From contig NPFB01000005.1 of NCBI GenBank assembly GCA_014084085.1, positions 248,001-312,000 of the forward strand: a stretch of DNA of 64,000 nt, in the 5' to 3' direction. Each line of letters opens with the position of its first letter. The first letter of the stretch is position 1. The position numbers were made by a program, and so were the translations under genes. Under the pieces are notes generated by a model. That model worked only from the letters and a program-made list of their open reading frames with translations. It had not been told where the DNA came from and ran no database searches. Source of the stretch: Hondaea fermentalgiana. Its lineage: Eukaryota > Sar > Bigyra > Thraustochytrida > Thraustochytriidae. Below are positions 56,060 through 64,000 of this stretch, piece after piece.

Positions 56060-56915
56060 GCGCATTTATGTGCGCGCGCTTCTCGCTTATGCCACTTTGC
56101 CTCGTTTCCGGGTGTGGCGGAATTGTCCGTCCCGCTTTTACAATGAGAATCTTGGCAGGGTTATTTCGGACACGATAGCGTGCAGTATTTCGTCGGCTCT
56201 AGGTGGTAGTGAACCTCCTGCGACTGGATCGAGGAGAGATATTCTTCCTGGGGCTTGCGCGCTGGCCCAATGAACACAAACTTGAGAGCAAATGCACAGA
56301 CTGACAAGAACAGAGATCTTCCTTTCGCGTCACGACCCAAGAGTGAAACACACATTTCGCTGGCAACTTTCTTCTTTTTCACAAACCAAGGAGGAGTCGG
56401 CAAACAAGGGCCAAAGACGAAAGGGGCTGGATCTTCATTTCCAAAAACCACACAAACTATACCAACGACAGACACCCTCATTCCATTGCGGGGTCTCGAC
56501 GTTGTTCAAGCAACAATGCCGGGCTCCCTTTTTTTTCTTTTTTCTTTTTTATTTCCATTTTATCGTCTTTTGGGGAGGATTTGTGTCAAGTTTGCTCATG
56601 TCTTGATTATATCCGTCTGCGGGTAGTTTCTCCTTTTGCGCTCGAGAGAGATGAGGAGTTGCACAAAATGAATGAATGAATGAATGAATGAATGAATGAC
56701 TGTAAATCGGATCGAATCGGATCGACGAATCGAAATTCCATTCAGCGACAGCAAAACTAAGCTAGGGCCTAGAAAGTCATTGTGCCTCCTTGGCTACGGT
56801 CCTCTTTGTGAAGATACGCAGGTCAAGAAGCACTGCAGGCGGTCAAGAACATAGTGGTACGTAATTTGAAGAGAGAGAGAAAGAGATTGGGGATGAGAGC
56901 GGCGGGTGACATTGT
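56060..56915. other. Convergent intergenic region DDX6 / MTHFD
   Basis: 856 nt, AT-rich with a T/C-rich run (56528-56556), a run of AATG tetranucleotides (56667-56699) and ATCGGATCG repeats. No gene supported; 3' UTRs and spacer. Confidence 0.6.
56667..56699. repeat. (AATG)n microsatellite
   Basis: Eight tandem AATG units downstream of the DDX6 gene. Confidence 0.9.
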
Positions 56916-58076
56916 TCATGGCTCGTGGGCGCTGGAGCCGTACTTCCAGCGAACCGGGACAGACTGCTGGCGAGCAGGATTGGCGGACTCGTCGCTGTGG
57001 CGGAGCTGGTAAGCAGGCATGTAAGTTTCGCCGGTGAGCTTGCGCTCGAGGCGGGCCTTGGCGTTGTTGACAGTGTTGACCATGAGCATGGCCACGGTCA
57101 TGGGGCCAACACCGCCGGGAACAGGGGTGATGGCGCCAGCGACCTGGCGGGCGGCCTCGTAGTCGACATCGCCGCACATGCGGACACCGCTCTTACGCGA
57201 AGGGTCCTCCTTGAAGTTGATGCCAACGTCAATGACGGTGGCGCCAGGCTTGATCCAGTCGCCCTTGACGAACTCGGGCTTGCCGATGGCGGCGATGATG
57301 ATATCGGCTTCGCGGCAGATCTCGGGAATGTTGGGCGTGCGCGAGTGGCACATGCTCACGGTGGCGTTCCTGTGGAGAAGCATGAGCGCCGCCGGGAGAC
57401 CGACGATGTTGCTGCGGCCCAGCACAACAGCGTGCTTGCCGGCAATCTCGCAGCCGGAGCGCTCGAGGAGCACAATGGACCCGAGGGGGGTGCACGAGGC
57501 GTTGCGGCTCTCGAGGGGAACAAAGTCGCGACGAGCGTGGCGCAGGTCCTCGCCGGCGCGCGCGAGACGGCCCATGTTGAAGGGGTGGAAGCCGTCGACA
57601 TCCTTGTCGACGTCGATGGCCTCGAGAATCTCGGTCTGGTTGCACTGCGCGGGCAGAGGCAGCTGAACGAGGATGCCGTCAATGTCGCTGCGCTGGTTGA
57701 GCTGGCGGACGACCTCGAGGACCTCTTCGTGGCTGCAGTTCTCGGGAAGGGTGGTTTCGATGGAGCGAATGCCGACGTTCTTGGCGGCCTTCTTCTTCAT
57801 TTGCACGTACTTGTGCGAGTCGGGGCGGTCGCCCACGAGCACGACTGCAAGGCCGGGCGTGGCATCTTCGCCGTGGTTCTCGCGCAGGATCTCCACGTCC
57901 TGCTTGACCTCACGCAGGACATCGTCGGCGATGGCCTTGCCGTCAATCTTGGTGGCGATTCCGGCCACCTGCGAGGCGAAGGGTCTCGCAAGCGCGTTTG
58001 CGGAGCGGAGCTGCGCGAAACGTCCGTTGTGAGCCAGGGCCTGACGAGCCCGCACGAGAGGAAGAGCCCTGCGCAT
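56916..58076 (-). CDS. Mitochondrial methylenetetrahydrofolate dehydrogenase/cyclohydrolase (FolD/MTHFD2-type)
   Basis: 386 residues. The basic N-terminal ~40 residues (MRRALPLVRARQALAHNGRF) are a likely mitochondrial presequence. Bifunctional FolD core: GDRPDSHKYVQMKKKA with Tyr90 and catalytic Lys94, GILVQLPLP, DVDGFHPFN, GRSNIVGLPAALML, and GGVGPMTVAMLM. It interconverts 5,10-methylene-THF, 5,10-methenyl-THF and 10-formyl-THF. There is no C-terminal formate-THF ligase domain, so it is not the trifunctional enzyme. An extra ~15 residues precede the CTPLG motif, and a ~25-residue tail follows the core. Supplies one-carbon units, linking functionally to AHCY and the methyltransferases in the window. 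Confidence 0.95.
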   Translation of the reverse strand: MRRALPLVRARQALAHNGRFAQLRSANALARPFASQVAGIATKIDGKAIADDVLREVKQDVEILRENHGEDATPGLAVVLVGDRPDSHKYVQMKKKAAKNVGIRSIETTLPENCSHEEVLEVVRQLNQRSDIDGILVQLPLPAQCNQTEILEAIDVDKDVDGFHPFNMGRLARAGEDLRHARRDFVPLESRNASCTPLGSIVLLERSGCEIAGKHAVVLGRSNIVGLPAALMLLHRNATVSMCHSRTPNIPEICREADIIIAAIGKPEFVKGDWIKPGATVIDVGINFKEDPSRKSGVRMCGDVDYEAARQVAGAITPVPGGVGPMTVAMLMVNTVNNAKARLERKLTGETYMPAYQLRHSDESANPARQQSVPVRWKYGSSAHEP

Positions 58077-59523
58077 GGTGTTGCTCGTGCGCTTGTGTTC
58101 TTTGCGAGAGACCGCTGGGACTCAAGACCCTCGAGCGAGCGCTCGACCGGTTGACCAATCGGGTTCTGCTTGCTCCCGCGCTGTTCTCGATCAGGGATTG
58201 CCAGTTTGCTCGCCGCCTTTTCGCCTCGCGCCGCCCGCGCCGCCTTTTCGCTTCTTCCCGCTTCCCGCGTTTCTGCATTTTCCTCTGGCTGCTGCATTTT
58301 CTTCTCCTCGCTGTTGCTGGTCCACTTCGCAAAAGCGGAAAACGCGCTCGCGCCGCGCCGCAGACCAGGAGGCAGCGTGGCCGGCGCCGCCTCGAGCGAG
58401 AGCCGCGCGCTGCCTCCTTCCTTCCCTCCCTCCTGCGTGCGTGCCTGCCTGCCTGCGTGCCTGCTCGTCTGGCCGCCAGCGCAGAAGTCGCTGCCGCGCG
58501 GCGCCGGGCACCGCCGCGCGCAGGCTCGACTAACTTCACAGGCAGGCGGGGACGCGCTCAAAAGTGGCCCAGCCCGAGAGGAAAGCCGCCAAGAAGAAGG
58601 GAAAGTCGAGGCGAGACGAGACGAGACGAGGCGAGACTTTTGCGCGCAGACGCAGACAGAGAGAGCTGCGGCGAGGGTGGCAGAGCGCGCGAGAACCGTG
58701 CAGTAGTCTGCGAGCCTTGGGCGTGGAACTCGCGCTCGGCCATGCACGGGCGGCATGCGTGTGGCGGAGGACGGGGAGGTGGATGCGTGGATGGATGGAT
58801 CGATCGATCGATCGCCAGCCAGTTGGTTGTTGAAGGTGGCGGGGGACTGACTGTGACTGTGAATGCCTTGCCATGGTTGGCGAAGGAGTGAAGACGGCGG
58901 CGCCGTGCGGGATTCGGGGCGCGCTCGCTCGGGGTCGCGCGCGGAGCCGAGCCGAGCCGAGCCGAGCCGAACCAAGCCACCCGTGATCCTCTCGGCGGAA
59001 CTCGCGATCGGCAGGGCGCGCGCGCGCGATAGCGGCAGCGACAGCGACTGCGACAGCGACTTCTCTCTGGCTGGTCTGCAGCGTGGGACGAGATCCACGG
59101 CCACTGGCAGCAGTGGCATCTTGCTGCACAGGCTGCGCTGTGTTTTCCCCTTCCTTTTTATTATTACCGTCATCTTGTCTTTCCTAACCGGGTTCTTCCT
59201 GCACGCTGACGGTGTGCGCTCGCCGTCTTTCTTTTTTCGCAGCCGGCAACTTCAAGTGGGCAGAAAGGGCAGCGCAAAGCGTACTTTTTTGCCCTTTTGG
59301 GATGCGCGGACCTCGTGGTGGGCCGTGTACACGTCGTGCGGCAACGCGAAGGATGCCGTACACGAGGCAGGGTGACGCGATGGATGAGAGCAAGAGCAAG
59401 TACCGGAGCAAGAGCAAGAGCAAGAGCTCGAGCAAGGATTTGCGAAAGTAGTATACGTATACCAGCAAGAGTAGCAAGAGTGGCAAGACCAAGAGTGTAG
59501 CAAGACCAAGAGAAACAGGAGTG

Positions 59524-59820
59524 TACTTAGGGGTGCACTTACTCGGTCCACCTTATAAAACTGAAAGAAGCTTCTCNNNNNNNNNNNNNNNNNNNNNNNN
59601 NNNNNNNNNNNNNNNNNNNNNNNNNNNNNNNNNNNNNNNNNNNNNNNNNNNNNNNNNNNNNNNNNNNNNNNNNNNNTTCGGATCCATACAAGCCCGAATA
59701 GCCCCGAACGGCTAATTTATTACTGGTATGATGAGGTGAACTTACTCATATCTTCTAGGGAGACTGAGACACCCTCATATTAGTAATATGAGGTGGACCG
59801 AGTAGGTGCACCCCTAAGTA
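59524..59820. mobile_element. TA-flanked terminal-inverted-repeat element (MITE-like), interrupted by gap
   Basis: Left TIR 59526-59556 begins CTTAGGGGTGCACTTACTCG; right TIR 59788-59818 is its inverted copy with two mismatches over about 31 nt, ending CACCCCTAAG. Both ends are flanked by TA (59524-59525 and 59819-59820), matching the TA target duplication of Tc1/mariner-type transposition. A hairpin CCTCATAT-x5-ATATGAGG (59773-59793) lies at the inner edge of the right TIR. 100 N fall inside, so true length and any internal ORF are unknown. Visible internal sequence shows no transposase. Confidence 0.75.
59577..59676. other. Assembly gap (100 N)
   Basis: Exactly 100 N inside the TIR element; placeholder length. 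Confidence 0.99.
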
Positions 59821-60409
59821 GTCGAGCAGTGGCGAGAACGAGAGCGCCCGATCAGCAGCTATCTTGTCATTGCGCAGTCCGTTTGGGACTCGAAGCGCGC
59901 TTCGATTCGCACGCTTCTACTCGCGGGGCGCTTCAGCGGCCAGGGTCAAGATGCCCGAGGAGGAGAAGGAGGGCCACCCGTCCAACCTAGCTGGTCACGC
60001 GCCCCGAAAGAGGCACGTAAGAAGGAAAGAAGAGAAGAGATGACGACGCTAGCGATGGCGGCAACAAAGGTTGACGCAGGTGACGGCGCAGTTGCTTGGC
60101 AAGGCGCGCAAGGCATCGAGGAGCGTAACGCAGGTTGTCCTGATCTCGGCGCGCCACGAGCGTCGCCAACATCGAAGAGCGAACGACCGACGTGCGCGTT
60201 GCTTCGCGTCGATTCAAGTAGAGTCGAGTCGAGTCGAGTCGCGTCGCGTCGCTTTGCACTCTGTTTAGGCAAGCAGGCAGCAGTCGAGCAACGTCGAGCT
60301 CGCCACCCATCCTGAGACCGCCGACTTTGTTGGGTCTGCACTGCAAAGGATACTTTGAAACACTCCTCCTTCGTCCCGTTCGTTCGTGCTGTCGGCCGTG
60401 CGTACAACC

Positions 60410-61798
60410 ATGCTGGCTAGACTCGGAGGCTCGCGCGCGGCGGTGCAGAGGACGGTCACCGCGCAACCCCGATGGCGCTACGCGGCCTTGTCGTCGAGCA
60501 AGGACGGGCGCCGCGGCGACGACGGGGCGGGACAGCACAAGACCCCGATCGTGAACCTGCTCTGGGAGCTGCGCGACGCGGTGCGACGCGAGCGCGAGGT
60601 CGGCGCGGTGCGCAAGAGCGAGTCCAAGACCCTCGCAGAGGATGATGACTCGCTCGAACCGCAGACACCCATCTCAACCGAGGTGCTCTACGAATTCTCA
60701 AAGGATGCCTCGCTCAAGGACAAGTACTTGAACCCATGGCACAGGATTCGCGTGGGAAACGTCATCGAGGATCTCGACGCGCTGGCCGGCAACGTTGCCT
60801 TTCAGCACTGCTCGGCAAACCACCAGGACATGAGCTCGACCATGCTGGTCACGGCGTCCGTCGATCGCATTACCATGCTTCACCGCGCCAGTCTCGAAGA
60901 CGACGTCAAGCTCTCCGGATGCGTCTCCTGGGTCGGAACCTCGTCGATGGAGATTAAGATGCAAGCGCTCTCGAGCTGGTCTCAGGAGCCATTCTTGGAG
61001 GCCCTCTTTACCTTTGTGGCACGCGACAGGGTCACAGGTCGTGCGCGACGCATCAACCCACTCAAGCCTGAGACGCCCGCCGAAAAGGCTGCCTTCGAGG
61101 CTGGGCGCAAGCGCGCCGATCATCGCAAACAAATGCGAAAACAGCACAAGGACGCAAAGTTCTATCGCTCGTATCTTGAGGATGTACTGGCAAGTGAACT
61201 CAAAGACTCGGACGAGGCCATCACGATTGAACAGGCTGCGAACGCTCTTTACAACAACGCCAAACCCCGGCTCTTCATGCCTGCAATCGCTCTCAAAAAC
61301 GCGGTGCGACTTTCCGAGACACGGCTCTCCAACACCTTCATCATGCAGCCGCAGGAGCGCAACACGGCAGGCCGTATTTTTGGCGGCTTCCTCGTGCGTC
61401 GCGCGTACGAGCTGGCCTTTGCCACCGCCTATGTCTTTGGCGGCGCTGTGCCCCGCTTCAGCGAGGTCGACGAGGTCGTCTTTCGGACGCCTGTCGATGT
61501 TGGCGATCTTGTGCACTTTGAATCTTGCGTTCTCTTCACGTCCAAGACGCTGCACGCAAACCCTTCCATTCACGTTGAGATCCTCGCTTCCGTCGTGAAC
61601 CCAGAGGCCACGAATACGCACGTTTCGAACTCTTTCAACTTCACCTTTGAGGTGCCGCCGGGGTCGCAACCTCTGAGCACTGTACTGCCTGAAACGCGCG
61701 ATGAGGCGCTCAACATCGCCACCCGTTTCTACGGCGACGTGGCGCAAAAGATTGAAGATGAGACTCTTCTCTCTGAAGCAACTCGCGACGGCGCCTAG
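60410..61798 (+). CDS. Mitochondrial acyl-CoA thioesterase, ACOT9-like (double HotDog)
   Basis: 462 residues from the ATG at 60410 (context ACAACCATG; the open frame upstream opens with GTG). Likely mitochondrial presequence MLARLGGSRAAVQRTVTAQP. Two HotDog domains: the first around 135-240 (CSANHQDMSSTMLVTASVDRI then KLSGCVSWVGTSSMEIKMQA is split in the sequence), the second around 305-420 (MQPQERNTAGRIFGGFLVRR, EVVFRTPVDVGDLVHFESCV in two strands). The N-in-first-half HQD and second-half N-T-AGRIFGG patterns match the ACOT9/ACOT10 layout. Hydrolyses acyl-CoA to free fatty acid and CoA. It shares its first six residues (MLARLG) with the ECI1-like leader. Confidence 0.88.
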   Translation: MLARLGGSRAAVQRTVTAQPRWRYAALSSSKDGRRGDDGAGQHKTPIVNLLWELRDAVRREREVGAVRKSESKTLAEDDDSLEPQTPISTEVLYEFSKDASLKDKYLNPWHRIRVGNVIEDLDALAGNVAFQHCSANHQDMSSTMLVTASVDRITMLHRASLEDDVKLSGCVSWVGTSSMEIKMQALSSWSQEPFLEALFTFVARDRVTGRARRINPLKPETPAEKAAFEAGRKRADHRKQMRKQHKDAKFYRSYLEDVLASELKDSDEAITIEQAANALYNNAKPRLFMPAIALKNAVRLSETRLSNTFIMQPQERNTAGRIFGGFLVRRAYELAFATAYVFGGAVPRFSEVDEVVFRTPVDVGDLVHFESCVLFTSKTLHANPSIHVEILASVVNPEATNTHVSNSFNFTFEVPPGSQPLSTVLPETRDEALNIATRFYGDVAQKIEDETLLSEATRDGA

Positions 61799-62702
61799 AT
61801 TCTCGCGATCCTCGTCTGCGCCCATGGTCTGCCTCCCTCCTCCTCGTGGAAATGTAAAGAAAATGCACGTCTGGGCATCGAGAATGAACGCCTTCGGCCG
61901 ACCGAGTTGTCCCTTGCTGGATCTCTGTAGGTACCGTGACATTGTGTAGACCTGCTTGATAGAATTTTACGGATCGATTTCTTGTTGATCCTTGGGCCAC
62001 AGCCAATGTATGGATGAAAAACACCCAGGATGCTTTGGTGAACGACCATGACCGACCATGCGTCCCAAAGGAAGACCTCGCAATGCGCTGATCGGCGACA
62101 CGAGAATGAACCATGGCCTCCGTCTTCTTCGGCCCTGTGTCCTGTGGACCTCCTCGCGGGGCACTCATTTCCATTCTTTTTTGGTTTCGCTTTTTTGTTT
62201 TCCATGTGTTTGTTTTTTCCAGTTCGCGTTTTTTCATCTCGTCCCGCTCCCCGGCGGCTGGGCGGCAAGGTCGGCTTGCCGCTTGCGGCGCCGCGCCGGC
62301 TTGAGGACAGCGGCAGGGGGCGTAGCGCGGCGCGCAGGCCACCGCGACGCCGCTCCCTCGGCGAGGCTCTCGCCGAGCACAAGCAAACGAACGAGCGAGC
62401 GAGCGAGCGAGCGAGTCGAGAGAGAGAGAGAGAGAGAGAAAGAAGAGGCACGTGTGCACTTTTTTCTTTCTCGCTTGCTTTCTTTTCTCGATTCATTCTT
62501 GCCCTTTTCGGCCCTTGTTTCTTGCACTTCCCCACCACATTCTGCACTTGCATCTGGCTGACAGGGGTGAGAATGCGCGCGCGTGCCGCGAGGCAAACAA
62601 ACCCTCTTCGCCACGTTCGCTCTGCTTCGCGGCGCGGCGCGAGTCGGGGACGGAGACGCCGGCGCAAGGGCGGCGGGAGGCGCGCGCGGGGCGCGCAGCG
62701 CG
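61799..62702. other. Intergenic region upstream of the partial gene
   Basis: 904 nt. GAGC tetranucleotides (62394-62414) followed by an AG run (62418-62440), then T/C-rich and GC-rich leader. Frames on both strands here are arginine/serine-rich and not supported. Confidence 0.55.
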
Positions 62703-64000
62703 ATGAGCAGCAAGGAGGCAGCGGCGGCGGCGCCGACGTCGAAGGGCGCGGCCCGGCGAAGGCGGCAGAAACAAAATGCGCTCGACAAGTGCCCTGGCTA
62801 CGAGCCCAACCCGGCCTTCCAGTACCTCGAGCGCTGCAAACACTGCGGCTTCTCCAAGGCCGAGCACAAGGTGATCAAGTCTTCGGGAGAAGGCGTGCTG
62901 TACTCGTACCTGGACAGCGAAGGCGAGAAGAAGGCAGACGCCCCGAAAAGGGACCAGGCAGAAGCCCCTCTATTTTCGTACCTCGATGTTCAGGTGCGCA
63001 CACAGGGCAGCAAGCCCAAAACCAATCAGCCTGGTGTGGCAAGTTTCGTTCCTCAGGGACCCTCCCAAGATGTTTCTGCTGCCTTTCCAAAACGGCATGT
63101 CAGTGCAAACAAACAAGGGAGCGCCGTCGACCACCACGACGAGCATGAAGAAACCCTCGATGCTCATGGACCTACACAGGCGGCAGCAGCGGCGGCGGCG
63201 GCAAGGACCAGTCTGCATGACGCCAAGCAGCCTGCCCAGCAAGTCTCGCACAGAGAAAAGGCGGACAAGGATGACGACGACGACGATCACCACCACGACC
63301 AAGAGGAAGACGAAGAGGACGACCAAGGAGATGTTCCCACGATTCATGAAAACGGTCCCATGGCTGGCGCCCCGAGTGCCACGCTCGCAAGTGACGCGGC
63401 GGAAACCGGATCCTTGATGGACTCGATGTCCCACATGTCACAATCCTTTGATCCTGCCGCAACACTGCGGACCGTCTCGGGGCTCTTTTCGCGAATTCTG
63501 CCCCAATCAGAACCCGACGTCACGAAGCGCGTCGAAGAGGACGCAGAGGAAGAGGAGGACGATGTGGATGAAGACGCAGACTTTGAATCTCCATCCGTTG
63601 CCCCTGCTCGCAAACCCTTGTTCTCTTTGCGATCAGAATCCTCGAATCGTCCCTCTCAGCCTGCCGTGAAGAAGTCATCGATTACGTCGCTGGCATCGTC
63701 GTCGGCCAAGGCCGATCCCTCCACGCGCAGATCGACTCGTGTCTCGGGTATGCAACGTGTCTCTCGTTTCTTTGCTCTCGGCAAGCAACGTCCCGTGTCG
63801 CGTCTGGCCGCGTCGTCCCCGGCGCGCGCGCCCCTCGATGTCACATCTGCCCGCGATGCCCACCTCGAGCAGATCCAGCGCCTTCTCAAAGTGACGAATG
63901 CCGGTGCCAAGCGAACGCGCGCCAAGTTCCGTGTGTATGAGGAGCCTTCCAAAGAAACTCTCGATTTGTATCGAAGCGATACTGGCAAGCTCGTGTGGAG
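62703..64000 (+). CDS. Unknown acidic protein with N-terminal CxxC-x6-H motif (3'-truncated by window)
   Basis: An ATG at 62703 opens a frame that stays open to the window end (432 codons plus two bases). Near the N terminus, ERCKHCGFSKAEHK has Cys-x2-Cys-x6-His, a possible half of a small zinc site. Most of the rest is low complexity: an Ala run, Asp/His/Glu blocks (DDDDDDHHHDQEEDEEDD), Ser-rich segments and a second acidic block, so largely disordered. The last ~60 residues (LEQIQRLLKVTNAGAKR, then FRVYEEPSKETLDLY) look more ordered and may begin a folded domain outside the window. Not recognised. The start is plausible but not proven. Confidence 0.65.
   Translation, partial: MSSKEAAAAAPTSKGAARRRRQKQNALDKCPGYEPNPAFQYLERCKHCGFSKAEHKVIKSSGEGVLYSYLDSEGEKKADAPKRDQAEAPLFSYLDVQVRTQGSKPKTNQPGVASFVPQGPSQDVSAAFPKRHVSANKQGSAVDHHDEHEETLDAHGPTQAAAAAAAARTSLHDAKQPAQQVSHREKADKDDDDDDHHHDQEEDEEDDQGDVPTIHENGPMAGAPSATLASDAAETGSLMDSMSHMSQSFDPAATLRTVSGLFSRILPQSEPDVTKRVEEDAEEEEDDVDEDADFESPSVAPARKPLFSLRSESSNRPSQPAVKKSSITSLASSSAKADPSTRRSTRVSGMQRVSRFFALGKQRPVSRLAASSPARAPLDVTSARDAHLEQIQRLLKVTNAGAKRTRAKFRVYEEPSKETLDLYRSDTGKLVW

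Larger units (their letters stand above)
58077..60409. other. Intergenic region with TIR element and gap
   Basis: 2.3 kb with no supported host gene. GC-rich from 58080 to 59060 with GATC/ATGG runs (58790-58815) and CCGAG repeats (58945-58975); then mixed sequence, CAAGAG iterations (59395-59435), the TIR element with its N gap, and AGTCG repeats (60218-60250). The last part is the leader of the ACOT gene. Confidence 0.6.

Noticed and set aside
1..64000. tRNA, rRNA and CRISPR features
   Set aside because: Scanning by eye for T-loop-like GTTCGA segments with matching arms gave no convincing tRNA; no rRNA-like sequence or spaced direct-repeat array typical of CRISPR. A covariance-model search would be decisive.

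Overview
This is nuclear DNA of a gene-dense, GC-rich protist. It is eukaryotic: there is a spliceosomal importin gene, DNA topoisomerase II, an ASCC3-type helicase, a DDX6/Dhh1 helicase, chromodomain proteins, cytochrome b5, mitochondrial leaders and motile-cilium genes. Most genes are single-exon. The only introns I can support are short GT-AG introns of 255, 91 and 174 nt, each with a yeast-like NNCTAAC branch site 17-24 nt before the acceptor. Intron poverty, high GC, flagellar genes and several fatty-acid enzymes fit a thraustochytrid (Labyrinthulomycetes, stramenopile). That placement is inference; other flagellated heterotrophic protists are not excluded.

Layout. 0-14.5 kb: an unknown EF-hand-like protein; S-adenosylhomocysteinase behind a 1.9 kb gene-free low-complexity region; an EF-hand/ankyrin/FN3 protein divergent from a bubblegum-type acyl-CoA synthetase; a spliced importin-11-like karyopherin; a tandem thioredoxin-fold protein lacking nucleophilic cysteines. 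14.6-24 kb (minus strand): a 2222-residue ASCC3/Slh1-type double-cassette helicase and an unknown membrane-anchored protein. 24.3-26 kb: a spliced unknown gene and a CFAP119/CCDC189-like gene. 26.1-29.6 kb: two tandem paralogues joining an N-terminal chromodomain to a polytopic membrane domain. 30.2-32.8 kb: a GRK-like RGS-kinase ending in a CaaX box. 32.8-37.3 kb: a gene-free region with an assembly gap inside a TTTC microsatellite. 37.3-46 kb: a PH-AGC kinase, CFAP300, an RS/lysine-rich nuclear protein and two tandem TPMT-like methyltransferases. 45.7-58 kb: topoisomerase II, enoyl-CoA isomerase, a tandem cytochrome b5 protein, DDX6 helicase and mitochondrial FolD/MTHFD. 58-64 kb: a TIR element around a second assembly gap, an ACOT9-like thioesterase and a 3'-truncated unknown gene.

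Functional themes. Acyl-CoA synthetase, enoyl-CoA isomerase and acyl-CoA thioesterase touch fatty-acid activation, oxidation and release; S-adenosylhomocysteinase, FolD and the SAM-dependent methyltransferases touch one-carbon metabolism; CFAP300 and the CFAP119-like gene point to a motile flagellated stage; the GRK-like and PH-AGC kinases are membrane-directed signalling kinases. These genes are not an operon and co-location proves no shared regulation.

The best candidate for an undescribed system is the chromodomain-membrane pair at 26112-29552, which could tether methylated chromatin to the nuclear envelope. Second are a helically spaced GCAAGTG array in the cytochrome b5/DDX6 divergent promoter and a TA-flanked TIR element. 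Several long open frames open with TTG or GTG; since this is a eukaryote I placed starts at the first supported ATG.
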